Positions 44,976 to 56,619 of a stretch of 64,000 nt of DNA are shown here, piece after piece; the first letter of the stretch is position 1; every line of letters starts with the position of its first letter. The stretch is taken from the NCBI GenBank assembly GCA_032622095.1, contig CP136062.1, positions 51,595,349-51,659,348 of the forward strand. The letters are read 5' to 3'. The position numbers were made by a program, and so were the translations under genes. A model generated the notes under the pieces. That model searched no databases, had not been told where the DNA came from, and saw only the letters and a list, made by a program, of their open reading frames with translations. Source of the DNA: Siphonodentalium dalli (taxonomy: Eukaryota > Mollusca > Scaphopoda > Gadilida > Siphonodentaliidae).

Positions 44976-45644
44976 AAATAATTGGAAATTGCTTTGATAC
45001 AATATTAAAATTCTGCAAAAATAGCGTGACCTTGACACCCGCATTCTTGTTTTACTTTTGCTTTCAGTATTTACTGCCAGTCGCAGACACGTCTTGTTTC
45101 TGGAATTCGTTTGATGAATCAAGTTGAAAAATTGGGCACAAACACATCGGATGAAATATGGGTAGCTTCAGAGTGACTTGCGGCACATATATGATCATTT
45201 ATAGGGAATGTTATCACGTTTATTTACATGTTCGTGACAAATAATTGCTCAAATATATTGATTTTATAACTAGGTCAAAGGCCTCTGAGTGGACAGGGAG
45301 ATTGACAACCCGATTTCTTCAGTAGATTTCGGTAGTTTCCGATATGGTATCTCGACTTCGCTTCGTTCAATTTTTCCGAGTTATATGTCAAAGGGGAATT
45401 TTATTGCCAATAAGAAACATCTGAGGATATTTTGGCTGCAATTATTGATTTCTAGAATTTATTAGAGCTTTGATAGTTATTGTGGTTTTAGCCAAAATCG
45501 ATCATTTGAACCTCGTCACTGGTACAGTCTATATTGGTTAGTAATTTTCCCCAGGGACCTGTGGGAATAAGCAGTCACCTTCCTCAGCAGTCGTCATGTG
45601 ATTGTCTCACTGAGCTCAGCTACAACTAGAAAATCTGTCCTTTC

Positions 45645-46695
45645 ACAAGAAGGGTTTCACCCCCCCCCTTTCTGGTATGCACGATTCAAGTGATTTACAA
45701 GAGGTACACATGATTCATACCCCTCTGTTAAAGGCCCACTTAATGTCAGAACCCCCCCCCCCCCCCCCCCCCAAGATAATTTTATATAAAATATATGCCA
45801 TATTATATACCATTTGAAAGAGGAAGCTCCAAAACATTTTATTATCCAATTATTCGGTGTAATAATAAACTGAGAACATGTTGTTTTTGTTGAGTTATCC
45901 ACTGGGTGTTCTGTGCTCAAGTTTCATTATTTTATTGTATATGCAAGAATGTACTGGCTTACAAGATCAAGATAAATATTGTTAGGCCAATGCATTCTCG
46001 TGTATATGCGAGGTGCCCTGTGGGCAAATCACATATATAAGAGAATGCATTGGCACCTGGTTTTCCCAAAAAATCAGAAGTTCTAGTTATGAAAGGGTTA
46101 ACTGGTAAACAGGATTCACCCCACTCTATTAAAGGTCCGCTTAATTTTCGAGTCGCCGATTATTTTTTTTATAGTGACTTGACATACGGTTCTAATAACA
46201 ATCTATGCCATAAAATATGATTAAAATACTATAATTCATCACTATTTGAAACATCTGTGTCTTAGAAGATGCCCACAGAGAAATGGAAAACTGCTGAAGA
46301 CTTCCGCCCTCTGGCACCCAGAATGCAACAGAACTCAAACTTTATCAATGGAAGGGGAATAACTCTATCTTTAATATATAGAGTTATTTCCCCTGCATTG
46401 AAAATAATACTGATTTGTACTTCAAAATGATGACAAAACGCGTTGGCAACTCAACAAAAACAACATGACCACAGTTTATTACACCAGATAAGTTGATAAT
46501 ACAATGTTTTGGAGCTTACTCTTTCAAATGGTATATAATATGGCATATATTTTATATAATGTAATCTGGGGGTTCATGGTATATAATATGACATATATTT
46601 TATATAATGTAATCTGGGGGTTAGAAAAATTAAGTGGGCCTTTAACTGTTATTCAGGATTCAGGGGGGTGGGGTGAGTGGGGGTGACACCCTTCA
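45645..46695. mobile_element. Inverted-repeat element with 245-bp arms
   Basis: Arms 45648-45890 and 46440-46690 are inverted: GAAGGGTTTCACCCCC / GGGGGTGACACCCTTC at the ends, AAAGGCCCACTTAA / TTAAGTGGGCCTTTAA, and ACAACATG / CATGTTGT inward. The left arm has C21 at 45752-45772. The right arm has a 60-base tandem duplication (GGTATATAATATGRCATATA). The interior holds a piggyBac-like fragment and a third partial arm piece (46110-46150). Confidence 0.78.
45940..46101. mobile_element. piggyBac-like MITE (family 3a), left end lost
   Basis: GGCCAATGCATTCTCGTGTA...ATAAGAGAATGCATTGGCAC and the right end TATGAAAGGGTTAA. Nested in the inverted-repeat element. Confidence 0.8.
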
Positions 46696-46699
46696 CAAA

Positions 46700-47740
46700 C
46701 TTATATCAGAATTTTCTCTCAAAAAGCATATAAAAGAAGTGTGTTATGCGAGAAATTTGTTTGAATGTCTATGTTAAAATGGGTTACACATGACTTATTT
46801 CAACATTTATAACCTGTGTTCATACAACCACGTGCCATCTCTTAAAGGGACGGGCAACCTTCGTTGCAGGTTATAATTTAGAAATAACATTATCAAATTA
46901 TGATAATTTCCACAAGGTATACTAATAGTATAGCATAATGATGATACAAATGCGATAATATTCACCAAACATGCTTTGTGTCTGAGAAAATGCAGGTCGA
47001 CTGCTGTTTAGTTTCTCGCAAAAAAGCGCAGTGGATTGTTTATAAGCAAAGTTACGATATTGCGCCATTTCCTTATTTAGATTCGTGCACTTTATACATC
47101 GTTTGTAAAACCCCTAATTTGGAGCATCTACAACTTACAACTCGCAATACAACTCATAGTAATATTCCATATTTGGTATGTATTACCATATATAGGTTAG
47201 GAGAAAATACTAACTGGATTGAAATATATTCATCTCTTTGCAAGAACAATTATATTATGTAAACGTTTTCTGTCTGATCATTTCCCAATCATGAAGTAAC
47301 GTCGATTCACTTGATTTTGAACTGTTGATTGTTGGCAAATGATCACCGCGACCATCTAAAATATTAAAGCATGGCGAGTATTCACATTGCGGTGGCGAAA
47401 TTTACGTTTCATCTCGTCTTCCGTGTTTTTTGTCAACCCATTTTACGACATGTCGAAAACAAACTTCATGCCCGATAATCATTTCGATTTCATGTATTGA
47501 GATTTTGTCTGAGTCAATTATTTCGTTGGGTTTAGATTTCGTGGTTGGGTCGAACCACGAAATCAACGAATAATGAACCCCCACGAACAAAATGGATTTT
47601 ACAGTATTAGATGCTGGCAATATGATGCTCAGAGTTCTATGTTTGCTATTATGACAGTGTGCAGAGTGAAATGATGTAGCAATGTTGAAATAAGTCACCT
47701 GAAAGCCATTTAAATTACCAGAATTCAATGTCCGTTTCTT
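46700..47740. other. Unique region, no gene recognised
   Basis: Frames at 46978-47262 (94 codons) and 47402-47755 (minus, 117 codons) carry no motif I can name. A perfect hairpin GATTTCGTGGTT...AACCACGAAATC lies at 47527-47556. Confidence 0.45.
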
Positions 47741-48010
47741 GCATCTCACACCCATATGGTCTTGTTCAATTTTTATGGTATATCATGTATTTCACACCTA
47801 TATAATCTATGTTCACTTCTTTTGATATTTCATGCAGCTCACACCCACAGTGTCTTCATGCACCTCACATCCATATTGTTTGTGTTCACTTCTTTTGGTG
47901 TGTCCTGCATGTTACATCCCTATGATCCCTGTGTTCACTTCTTTGGATGTATCCTGCATCTCACACCTATATGGTCTGTATAAACACGCCCTGCATCTCA
48001 CAGCTGTACG
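47741..48010 (+). repeat. Degenerate ~55-60-bp tandem repeat
   Basis: CTCACACCYATATGGTCT and GTTCACTTCTTTTGGTRT, CCTGCAT recur five to six times with drift. Open frames in it (47756-47983, 47832-48098) are repeat translations. Confidence 0.8.
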
Positions 48011-48810
48011 ATCTGTCTTCGGATGGGCTACATATCAAAGAGGAGTATCTCGCTCCTCAAAACTCTCTGAAAATCAGAAGATAGAGAAGACAGAGTGAGT
48101 GACAGTCACAGAAATAATGAGCGAAACAAGCCTGGATCGCGAACTGTCCCAAAAAAAAAATCTGAAATGACCTATTCGATTAAATTTGTGTATAGTACAA
48201 CATGATGGAAGTTAGCTTTCCCTGATCTATGTATGTAGATTTAGCTATATGATGAAGGGATATATCAATATCTTTGATTTTAAACCAGCATTAACAAGCA
48301 AGATAACCAGCATTTTCTTCATCAAAGTTTTATTATTTTTAACGGAAAAAAAGAAGAAGAAGATATCTCCAGTATATCTGACCAACAACCTGACAATTAT
48401 TTATTGAGGTTTAATAATAGGTCTTTACATTGTCAGAATACACATTATCATGTCATGAGAACAATCCATGGTATTACTTTTGTCTACGTCTCAGTTAAGG
48501 AAGTTCTGGATAACGCTAATAAAGCCCATATTTGGCTGTCACAAAGAAATAATAAAAAAAAACACATAAAGTGTTTTCATAAAGTATTGCTCACGTGGTG
48601 ATTTCAGAATTTCCCACTATTTTGACTTTATATTTGATTTTAATCTAAACCATTCAGAAAATTATAATCAGGCTTGGAGATAAAAGATGAGATTCATAGA
48701 ATAAGAAAAGCAACAAGATGCAGAAATCATAGCAAGAATCTACAGAGCCCTTGTTCTGCCTCTCGCATTATTTCTCTGAATGTGCATTTTATACAACATT
48801 GAGCATCATG
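48011..48810. other. Unique A+T-rich spacer
   Basis: Nothing recognisable; a GAAGAAGAAGAAG run at 48351-48363. Confidence 0.45.
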
Positions 48811-49592
48811 CAAATGCAGAGTTATATTTCCGAAATACACAGTTATTGTCCAATGTATGCAGTTATTGTTCAATGAATGCACAGTTAATGTCCTACGATG
48901 CATAGTTAATGTCCAATGAATGCATAGTTAATGTCCTACGATTGCATAGTTAATGTCCTACGAATGCATAGTAATGCATAGTTAATGTCCTCCTAATGCA
49001 TAATTAATGTCCAATGAATGCATAGTTAATGTCCAATGAATGCATAGTTAAGGTACTATGAATGCATAGTTAATGTCCTACGAATGTATAGTTAATGTCC
49101 ATTGAATGCATAATTAATGTCCTATGAATGCATAGTTAATGTCCTACGAATGTATAGTTAACGTCCAATGAATGCATAATTAATGTCCTATGAATGCATA
49201 GTTAATGTCCTACGAATGTATAGTTAACGTCCAATGAATGCATAATTAATGTCCTATGAATGCATAGTTAATGTCCAATGAATGCATAGTTAATGTCCTA
49301 CAAATGCATAGTTAATGTCCTATGAATGCATAGTTAACGTCCTTACGAATGCATAGTTAATGTCCAATGAATGCATAGTTAATGTCCAATGAATGCATAG
49401 TTAATGTTCTACGAATACATAGTTAATGTCATAGTTAATGTCCTACGAATGCATAGTTAATGTCCAATGAATGTATAGTTAATGTCCTACGAATGAATAG
49501 TTAATGTCCAATGAATGTATAGTTAATGTCCTATGAATGCATAGTTAATGTCCAATGAATGCATAGTTAATGTCCAATGAATGCATAGTTAA
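48811..49592 (+). repeat. 22-bp minisatellite, about 35 units
   Basis: The unit is GCATAGTTAATGTCCAATGA, AT with CCTACGA and CCTATGA variants; occasional slippage (TAGTAATGCATAG near 48970). No spacer structure. Confidence 0.95.
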
Positions 49593-49720
49593 TCGAAAAT
49601 CAAATTTGACAGCTCCCTTCAAGAGTTAATCCTAAACATGCCTGTAAATTTTCAAACATTTCTCTGATAAAAGCAGGCTGCAGATGGATTTAAGTTTGAA
49701 ATCCAAGATCACTGCTATTG
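49593..49720. repeat. Single unit related to the 58.1-59.1-kb tandem repeat
   Basis: AATTTGACAGCTCCC, CCTAAACATGCCTGTAAATT, TCAAACATTTCTC, GCTGCAGATGGATT in the same order as the later array. Confidence 0.65.
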
Positions 49721-49859
49721 GCCATGATCTGTGTGGTGTGGTAAAGGAAATTCTTGATGCATGCATGCACACACAGGCGGACGATGGATGCCAACCCATG
49801 TCAATAGCTCATACCCGACTTCACCAAAGAACGCAACAAAATCAACTTGCAGTTTAGAG

Positions 49860-50010
49860 GAGTCTTTAGACCCATTATCAATTATATTCAGGCCCCACGC
49901 TAGGAGGCGACTCGGGCGAGAATTTCGCCCTCGGGCCGGCAAAGTCGCCCTCGGATGTCTGCAAGGCGAAAACGAAGTCGCCTTCCAAATTTGACAAAAC
50001 TAGCTTAGGA
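49860..50010. other. Short G+C-rich patch with repeated GGCGA/TCGCC text
   Basis: GGAGGCGACTCGGGCGAGAA, TTTCGCCCTCGGGCC, AAGTCGCCCTCGG. It is an island of different composition (4-5 alternating GGCGA/TCGCC motifs). Minus-strand frame 49878-50063 crosses it; I do not recognise the protein. Confidence 0.5.
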
Positions 50011-50299
50011 TTTACGGTAATTTTACCGGTGATAATTAGACTGTTTATATTCATGCAACGCATTGCATGTTACTTCCATACAATACTGAAACAAGTGAGG
50101 GGCTGCGCGTGGCATCACATGATGCGATTTCAACCAACCAATGTCCTGCAATCAAATGATTTAGTGTGATGAAGATTGATTATGTTAAAGCATATTGGTC
50201 TATTAATACTGTGTTATATTATGTCACATTTTAGTTATGTTAATGTGAACTCTGTTAGTGCCAGTCAGTCAGTTTGGTCACAAAACTTTGCATTTTGAA

Positions 50300-50704
50300 C
50301 AAGCCAGAGTTTAGTGTACCTGTCATTTGCAGAATGAGTTCCTAGAATGAGCGGGCTAGCATTCTGCTTAGGCCTCATCTTCTCTGAAAAGTTTCTTTAT
50401 AATCAAATTTCTATAGAAATTCTTAAAATAGATTCTATTTCTTTTTTAATTTAGTTTCTCTATATCCCCAGAGTGGCAGACAACACATTGCATACTCGAG
50501 GTTCCCAATGGGTGCACATCACAATATTCACCATTTGGGAACTTCAATATGATCCTAGGTCTCCTATAGCAAATGAGGCCATGCAGAATGAGGTTCCCAG
50601 AGGGTGAATTTAGTGATGCTAGCCCGCTATGTGGGATAGCGTCACTAAATTCACCCTCCGGGGACCTCATTCTGCAAATTACAGGCACACTAAACTCAGG
50701 CTTG
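50300..50704. mobile_element. hAT-like MITE (family 2), full-length
   Basis: CAAGCCAGAG...CTCAGGCTTG with flanks ATTTTGAA and ATTTTGAT, a 7-of-8 target duplication. The left module is internally deleted (AATGAGCGGGCTAGC). Confidence 0.87.
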
Positions 50705-50842
50705 ATTTTGATTGCCAGCGTCATACAATCCATTCCAACAACAGACTTAATACAAGTTAATTTCATATTAAAATAATGTAAACAAATATAAGTTGATATT
50801 CAATAGGAACATAACAAGTGAAGTGCAAAGGTGGCTTTTCAT

Positions 50843-51230
50843 CAAGCCTCAAAATATTGTGCTGGTCATTTGCAGAATGAGGTCACCAGAGGGTGAATTT
50901 AATTATGCTACCCCTCACTAAATTTACCTCTGGGAACCTCATTCTGCATAGGCGTTATCATCTCTGGAAAGTATCTTTATATCAAATTAACAAGTTATTT
51001 ATTTTCTTTATAAACTTTCTATTTATTTTTAGGTTTAGTTTCTCTATATCCCCAAATTGGCAGATGAAACAATGCATAATGGAGGTGCCCATCACCATCT
51101 GGGAACTTAAATCTGTGTCCCTGTCTCTCATAGCAGAATGGGATCCCCAAAGGATAAATTTGGTGATGCTAGCCTGCTGTGGAGTAGTGTCACTAAATTA
51201 ACCCTCTGGGGACCTCATTCTGCAAATGAT
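50843..51230. mobile_element. hAT-like MITE (family 2), right end lost
   Basis: CAAGCCTCAAAATATTG to CTGCAAATGATCG; both modules and the internal segment are present. Confidence 0.78.
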
Positions 51231-51728
51231 CGCAACTTATTTTGAGGTCTGCTTTTCACTGAGATTTATTAAACAACAATTCATTCTAACAACAACAACA
51301 TTTTTAGAAATGCTGCTTCAGTTATCAGAATCAATTAATTGCCCAAAAATAATGCTCACAACTGTCAACTATAGTATAAAATTGCCCGAAACGTGTTATT
51401 TATCAACATGTTGTTTGACGAAATTTGACCTTATTATCAATAGAAAGGCTTTTGATTTTAGAGTTATCCATCTCATTCCGCAATTTGGTCTGAGACCATC
51501 GGCCACTCATAATTCTCGATGGTGAAAAATAATAGCTTTAAAAAATTGGTATCTAATAACTCTGAGCTTTGATAAGTGGGTTCCTCGACTCGAATTAAAT
51601 ATTTTTTTTACCCCGGAATCCAAATAAATAGTAATTGATGGGCGCTATATTGGATTATGCATCTTTAATTAATCTGAAGTGGCTTAATTTAAAAGATTTC
51701 TTAATCTGGCCTGGGATTACAGAGCAAA
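51231..51728. other. Unique stretch, no gene recognised
   Basis: A 99-codon frame at 51226-51525 begins in the MITE end; no motif seen. Confidence 0.45.
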
Positions 51729-52166
51729 CAAGCCTTGAAATAAATAATGTGTCCGTCATGTGCAGAATGAGGTCCCCAGAGGGTGAATTTAGTGATGCTA
51801 ACCAGCACAGTGGGCTAGCATAACTAAATTCACCCTCTGGAAACCTCATTCTGCCTATGCCTCATCTTCTGGGAAGTATCTATAGTCTCAAAATAACATT
51901 GTTTTAGTCACTTCTGTTCAGTTTCTATATCCTCTAATTTTCAGAAGATAAAATGCATAAACATGGTAACTAATGGGTGAACATCACCAACTTCAACTAG
52001 GGAAATTAATCTGATCCTAGGTCTCACATAACAGTTGAGGTCTAAGCAGAATGAAGTCCCCACAGCGTGAATTTGGTGATGCTAGCCCACCATGCGGGTA
52101 ACGTCACTAAACTCACCCTCTGGGGACCTCATTCTGCAAATGACATACACACTATTTCAAGGCTTG
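51729..52166. mobile_element. hAT-like MITE (family 2), full-length with perfect 8-bp duplication
   Basis: AGAGCAAA at 51721-51728 and 52167-52174 flank CAAGCCTTGAAATAAA...CTATTTCAAGGCTTG. The clearest case of GAAATAG-type ends. Confidence 0.92.
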
Positions 52167-52316
52167 AGAGCAAAACCTGCAGTATGTGGATACCCTTCAT
52201 CTCATTGTGGTTCTCGACTATAAAAAAGATTATTCGCATCCAATCTTAAAGACCCTCTTAATTTTTGAGTCGATTGATATTTTAGGTCAGCATGACAGAA
52301 CTGGTGATATTCAATA

Positions 52317-52529
52317 AAGTAATGCTCTAAATAATCGACTCCTTAACCACAGCAAAATTATAGGTAATTTTTCAGGATTTAGTCGGAAATATGGCTTGTT
52401 GCCATTCATCAGAAAGCTCTCGGCGAGAGCTTTCCAATGAATGGCAACAAGCCATATTTCCGACTAAATCCTGAAAAATTACCCATAATTCTGCTGTGGT
52501 TAAGTAGTCGATTATTTAGAGCATTACTC
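52317..52529. mobile_element. Family 1 hairpin MITE, copy 21
   Basis: Full hairpin; left end AAGTAATGCTC (first base changed), right end GAGCATTACTC, tip CTCGGCGAGAG. Confidence 0.87.
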
Positions 52530-52737
52530 TATGTGCATGTAAAAGGAAGTCATGATTGTTAAGCGGGGGTGGGTGTTAGGAATGTTATGCTGGGATTAGT
52601 GTTAATAACACACTTAGAATATAAGGTTCATTTTTTCGTATAAATCTGAAGTAACATAAAGCTAACAGAGATATGGAACTGAAATGAACACAAATCAAAA
52701 TATATAACATAGAACATAAAATAATCAACAGTTATTA

Positions 52738-52961
52738 TTAACCCTTTCATGACGGGAGCTGAGCTGGTGCAGCATTAAAGACCCTGTCATATATGTTGCA
52801 TATATAAGAGAATAATCTGGCTTACAAGGTCAAGTAAATTTTGTTAGGCCAATGTATTGTCTTATATATTTGAGGCGCCTGGGCAACTCGCATATATAAG
52901 AGAATGCATTGACACAGGGTCTTCGCAAAATTTCAGGAAGCTCTAGTTAAAGAAGGGTTAA
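52738..52961. mobile_element. piggyBac-like MITE (family 3a), full-length
   Basis: TTAACCCTTTCATGACGGGA to AAGAAGGGTTAA; one left module is shortened (CCTGTCATATATGTTGC). Confidence 0.86.
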
Positions 52962-53375
52962 CAAAGCTTTAAAATCTAAATTGAATCCAAATTCTAGGCA
53001 GAGTTATCTCCCATCGCTCCGCTGAGATACCACTGCCATAAGGACATTTGGTATGGATTTCTTACGTGTTCTTAGTTCTTATGTCTTAGGATTAAAATTG
53101 TCCATGTCTGGCTCAGTTCATATTGTTATTATAAATACCAAAATAATTACCATTATTGCAAACTTTTGGTGGTCAAAATAAGATAATAGGTGACTAAATA
53201 TAGTTCCGACGATATGTAAAAATAGATGTGTCGGTCCGTAATGTAGCATCCTTCCGGCAGTGTATCTATTGCAATTATAACATAGAGGGAGGGCACTGCA
53301 TGGAGTTTGAATTGAATCAAGAAAATCAAATTATAATATAAAGCCTCTCTATAGATAGAAGAGAGATTCCGCTTC
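52962..53375. other. Unique spacer
   Basis: No repeat or gene recognised. Confidence 0.45.
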
Positions 53376-53376
53376 T

Positions 53377-53756
53377 AGCCTTAGTGTGCCTGTCATTACC
53401 AAATGAGGTCCCCAGAGGGTGAATTTAGTGTCGCTATCCCGCATAACGGGCCATAGAGACATAGACTCAGACTGAAGTTCCCAAATGGGGTATATTGTGA
53501 TATACATCCATTGGGAACCATGATTATGCAATGTGTCATCTGCCAATTTGGGGATATAGAGAAACTAAACTAAAAAAGAAATAGAATCTTAGGTTTTGAT
53601 AATAAAGAAACCTTCCAGAGAAGATGAGGCCTAAGCAGAATGTGGTCCCCAGAGGGTGAATTTAGTGATCCTAGCCCGCTATGTGGGATAGTGTCACTAA
53701 ATTCACCCTCTGGGGACCTCATTCTGCAAATGACAGGCACACTATACTCAGGCTTG
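53377..53756. mobile_element. hAT-like MITE (family 2), left end damaged
   Basis: TAGCCTTAGTGTGCCTGTC at the left, ACTCAGGCTTG at the right; the left module is missing its second half (ATAACGGGCCATAGAG). Confidence 0.8.
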
Positions 53757-54331
53757 GTGTGCGAGTGATTGTATTCCACTTCTGGCGATTATGTGCGTGT
53801 GATTGTATCTCTAACATCACATGTCATGTGATGTTACAATCTACATGCTCGTTGTCTATAAGTCACTGACTTGTGCATGTCCGACTTTCCATACTTGAAA
53901 AAATTGAGCATAATTCTACTTTGAAACATTCTTTTTGATGTGCATAAATGGATCGTTGATCAAAACCCTTGTTAATAGTTCAGTGCGATCATTGCATCAG
54001 AATATTGACTGAATATGTAGGTAAATATTCGACTCTTGGATTCCACAGTTTTGGAAAATTTATAAAATGCAGCTATAGTGATTGGATACATGGGATACAG
54101 AATGGTTTTGTGTCAATGATCTAAATGTTCAATATTTTTCTTCATCCACAGGTATTACATCTTTACAAGTAACAATATTGATGTCTAGCCTCATACACAT
54201 GACACACAATAATATCTACGTATTTCACAGTACCAACGATACACATGCACAATTCTTACACTATTTAGAAAACCTAGAAGCAGAATCTCTCTAATAATGG
54301 CATCCAGAAATATCAACTAGCATTCTAGTTA
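53757..54331. other. Unique region; possible splice-acceptor-like tract
   Basis: TTTTTCTTCATCCACAG before a frame of about 49 codons (54152-54294) could be an intron/exon edge, but no protein motif is present and no partner exon was found. Confidence 0.3.
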
Positions 54332-54541
54332 AAGTAATGCCCTAGGTAATTGACTCCTTAACCACAGCAGAATTATGGGTAACTTTTCAGGATTTAATCG
54401 GAAATATGGCTTGTTGCCATTCATCGGAAAGCTCTCACAAGCTTTCCGATGGATGGCAACAAGCCATATTTCCGATTAAATCCTGAAAAGTCACCCATAA
54501 TTCTGCTGTGGTTAAGGAGTCAATTACTTAGGGCATTACTG
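54332..54541. mobile_element. Family 1 hairpin MITE, copy 22
   Basis: Full hairpin with short tip CTCACAAGC; both arms carry ATTTAATCGGAAATATG, so the arms changed together. Confidence 0.88.
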
Positions 54542-54975
54542 TAACACCTCAAATAAACCTTTGAGCAGGATTTGTTTTCGACTTCATCCAAGATATATTC
54601 ATGAATAAAAGATACAAAATGAACAAACTTTGTCTAAATCTAATATTAAATTGTTGTGACGCAGCCAGAACTACGAACAGACACCCACCATCATCCATGA
54701 AACGATGGGATGAGTTTCGTTGAGTCAGCAAATCAATATATTTTTTTTCACTGGTTAGAATAAATACTAGCGACAGATATATTCAGCAGTGGGTTATAAT
54801 TAAACGAACATTGACACATAGGTTCAACTACCCTCGGGAATCTGTCCTTTTATGATCAGACCATAGCTCTATAGTGAATTGAACTGTTTCTTCTAGATTT
54901 TGTTAAAAATTAATCTCTCTACAGCTGTCAATCAAAATAATTATAAGCAGATATATTCTACCAATCAGCGACTGA

Positions 54976-55229
54976 CAAGCCTTGAAATAGGGTGTCTGTC
55001 ATTTGCAGAATGAGGTCCCCAGAGGGTGAATTTAGTGATGCTACCCCGCATAGTGGGCTATCATCACCAAATTCACCCTCTGGGAACCTCATTCTGTTGA
55101 GGTGTAAGCAGAATAAGGTCCCCAGAGGGTGAATTTGGTGATGCTAGCCCGCTATGCGGGGTAGCATCACTAAATTCACCCTCTGGGGACCTCATTCTGC
55201 AAATGACAGACACCCTATTTCAAGGCTTG
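54976..55229. mobile_element. hAT-like MITE (family 2), short form with perfect 8-bp duplication
   Basis: GCGACTGA at 54968-54975 and 55230-55237. Two foldback modules sit back to back without the long internal segment, giving 254 bp (CAAGCCTTGAAATAGGG...CTATTTCAAGGCTTG). Confidence 0.93.
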
Positions 55230-55685
55230 GCGACTGAGTCAGTCTTGCTGCATTGAAAATTCTGACACCATCTTTGTTCAAACTAATTTGGATAGCCATG
55301 CATACTTTAATTGTTAAATAAACGGCTTGCAAATGACATGAATAGACACCAAACGGACCAAAATTCCAACATTTCCAGATAAACAAAGACGAATAACTCT
55401 AGAATTGAAAAACCGAACAAAACGATGGTACCCTCTATTTATTGTCCTCATAGTAGTGAACATCCATACCTAATTTTATTGAGATCCGAGCAATACTGTT
55501 CAAGTTATGACATGAACAGACTGATGTACGGATCATCGGACTGATGTACGGACGGACGGACGTACAGATGCACGCACGCACTGACAGGTGAAAACAATAT
55601 ACCCCCCCCCCCCCAACTTAAAAAAAGGGGGTATATAATAATGTCATTTTTTTATTGAAACATGAACAAACTAATGACTGCTGTT
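55230..55685 (+). repeat. Unique spacer, then GGACGG/poly-C dispersed repeat
   Basis: From about 55420: TATTGTCCTCATAGTAGTG, CGGACGGACGGACGTACAG, CACGCACGCACTGAC, C13 at 55602-55614, then GGGGGTATATAATAATG. The C tract and GGGGG can pair. Confidence 0.65.
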
Positions 55686-56109
55686 CAAGCCTTGGGTCAT
55701 TTGCAGAATTCTGCTTACACCTCAGCAGAATGAGGTTCCCAGAGGGTGAATTTGGTGATGCTAGGCTGCTATGCGGGGTAGCATCACTAAATTCACCCTC
55801 TGGGGACCTCATTCTGCATTGCCTCATCTGCTACAGGAGACATAGACTCAGATTGAAACTCCCAAATGGTGAATATTGTGATGTACACCCATTGGGAACC
55901 TTGATTTATGCAATGTGTCGTCCGCCAATTTGGGGATATAGAGAAACTAAACTAAAAAAGAAATAGAATCTATGTGAAGAAGATTCTATAGAAATTTTAT
56001 AATAAAGAAACTTTCCAGAGAAGATGATGCCCAAGCAGAATGAGGTCCCCAGAGGGTGAATTTAGTGATGCTAGCCTGCTATGCAAATAACAGGCACAAT
56101 AATCAGGCT
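55686..56109. mobile_element. hAT-like MITE (family 2)
   Basis: CAAGCCTTGGGTCATTTGC at the left and AATCAGGCTC at the right; a rearranged left module, internal segment CTTTCCAGAGAAGATG, shortened right module. Confidence 0.8.
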
Positions 56110-56154
56110 CACATTACAAAATATGGTGCTGGTTATTTGCTGAATGAGGTCCAC

Positions 56155-56410
56155 AGAGGGAGCTACCCACGACAGGAGAAGCGCTGGTGCCGCATTCAAG
56201 ATCCTGTGCCAGTGCATTCTCTTATATATGCGAATCTTGCATATATAATAGAACACACTGGCTTACAAGGTCAAGGTAAATATTGTTAGGCCAATGTATT
56301 CTCTTATATATGCGAGGTTCCTTATGGGAGACTCGCATATATATAAGAGAATTCATTGGCACAGGGTTTTCGCAAAACATTTCAGGAAGCTCTAGACGTG
56401 GAAGGGTTAA
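56155..56410. mobile_element. piggyBac-like MITE (family 3a), left end replaced
   Basis: Directly follows a 35-base hAT-like fragment (TTTGCTGAATGAGGTCCACA). Body modules TGTGCCAGTGCATTCTC and TTCATTGGCACAGGG, right end GGAAGGGTTAA. Confidence 0.82.
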
Positions 56411-56436
56411 GCAATGATAGGACAAATGGACAAGGA

Positions 56437-56586
56437 TTAGTTGAACCCCAGTGATCAATTTAGTACAAATAATAAAGGTTAATAATTAGTGGAACCCCCA
56501 GTGATCAATTTAGTACAAATAATAAAGGTTAATAATTAGTGGAACCCCCAGTGATCAATTTAGTACAAATAATAAAGGTTAATAAT
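56437..56586 (+). repeat. 50-bp tandem repeat, three units
   Basis: GGAACCCCCAGTGATCAATT at 56491 and 56541 (period 50); a first diverged unit from 56437. A further diverged unit lies at 56872-56925, after the next MITE. Confidence 0.92.
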
Positions 56587-56619
56587 GAGAAAAACAATTA
56601 AACAAATGGAAGATAACTC

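Larger units (their letters stand above)
43337..45563. mobile_element. Long-TIR element 2 (Mutator-like, non-autonomous)
   Basis: 2.2 kb, flanked by GGAATAAGC on both sides (43328-43336 and 45564-45572), a perfect 9-bp target duplication. The ends read ACAGGCTCCCGGGGAAAATT and, inverted, CACAGGTCCCTGGGGAAAA. The TIRs are about 270 bp (43337-43600; 45305-45563). The interior includes GCGGGC-rich hairpins and a core shared with long-TIR element 1. No transposase frame is visible. Its left TIR also exists at 18414-18665, so it was in place before the block duplicated. Confidence 0.87.

Noticed and set aside
47402-47755. 117-codon minus-strand frame as a gene
   Set aside because: It includes a perfect hairpin (47527-47556) and lies next to a tandem repeat; no recognisable domain.
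48811-49592. CRISPR-like or telomere-like array
   Set aside because: 22-bp units without spacers; the sequence does not match TTAGGG-type telomeres.
49878-50063. Minus-strand frame in the G+C-rich patch
   Set aside because: The patch consists of alternating GGCGA and TCGCC motifs and the peptide matches no family I know.
54152-54294. Exon after a splice-acceptor-like TTTTTCTTCATCCACAG
   Set aside because: A single acceptor-like tract is common in A+T-rich DNA; there is no protein motif or partner exon.
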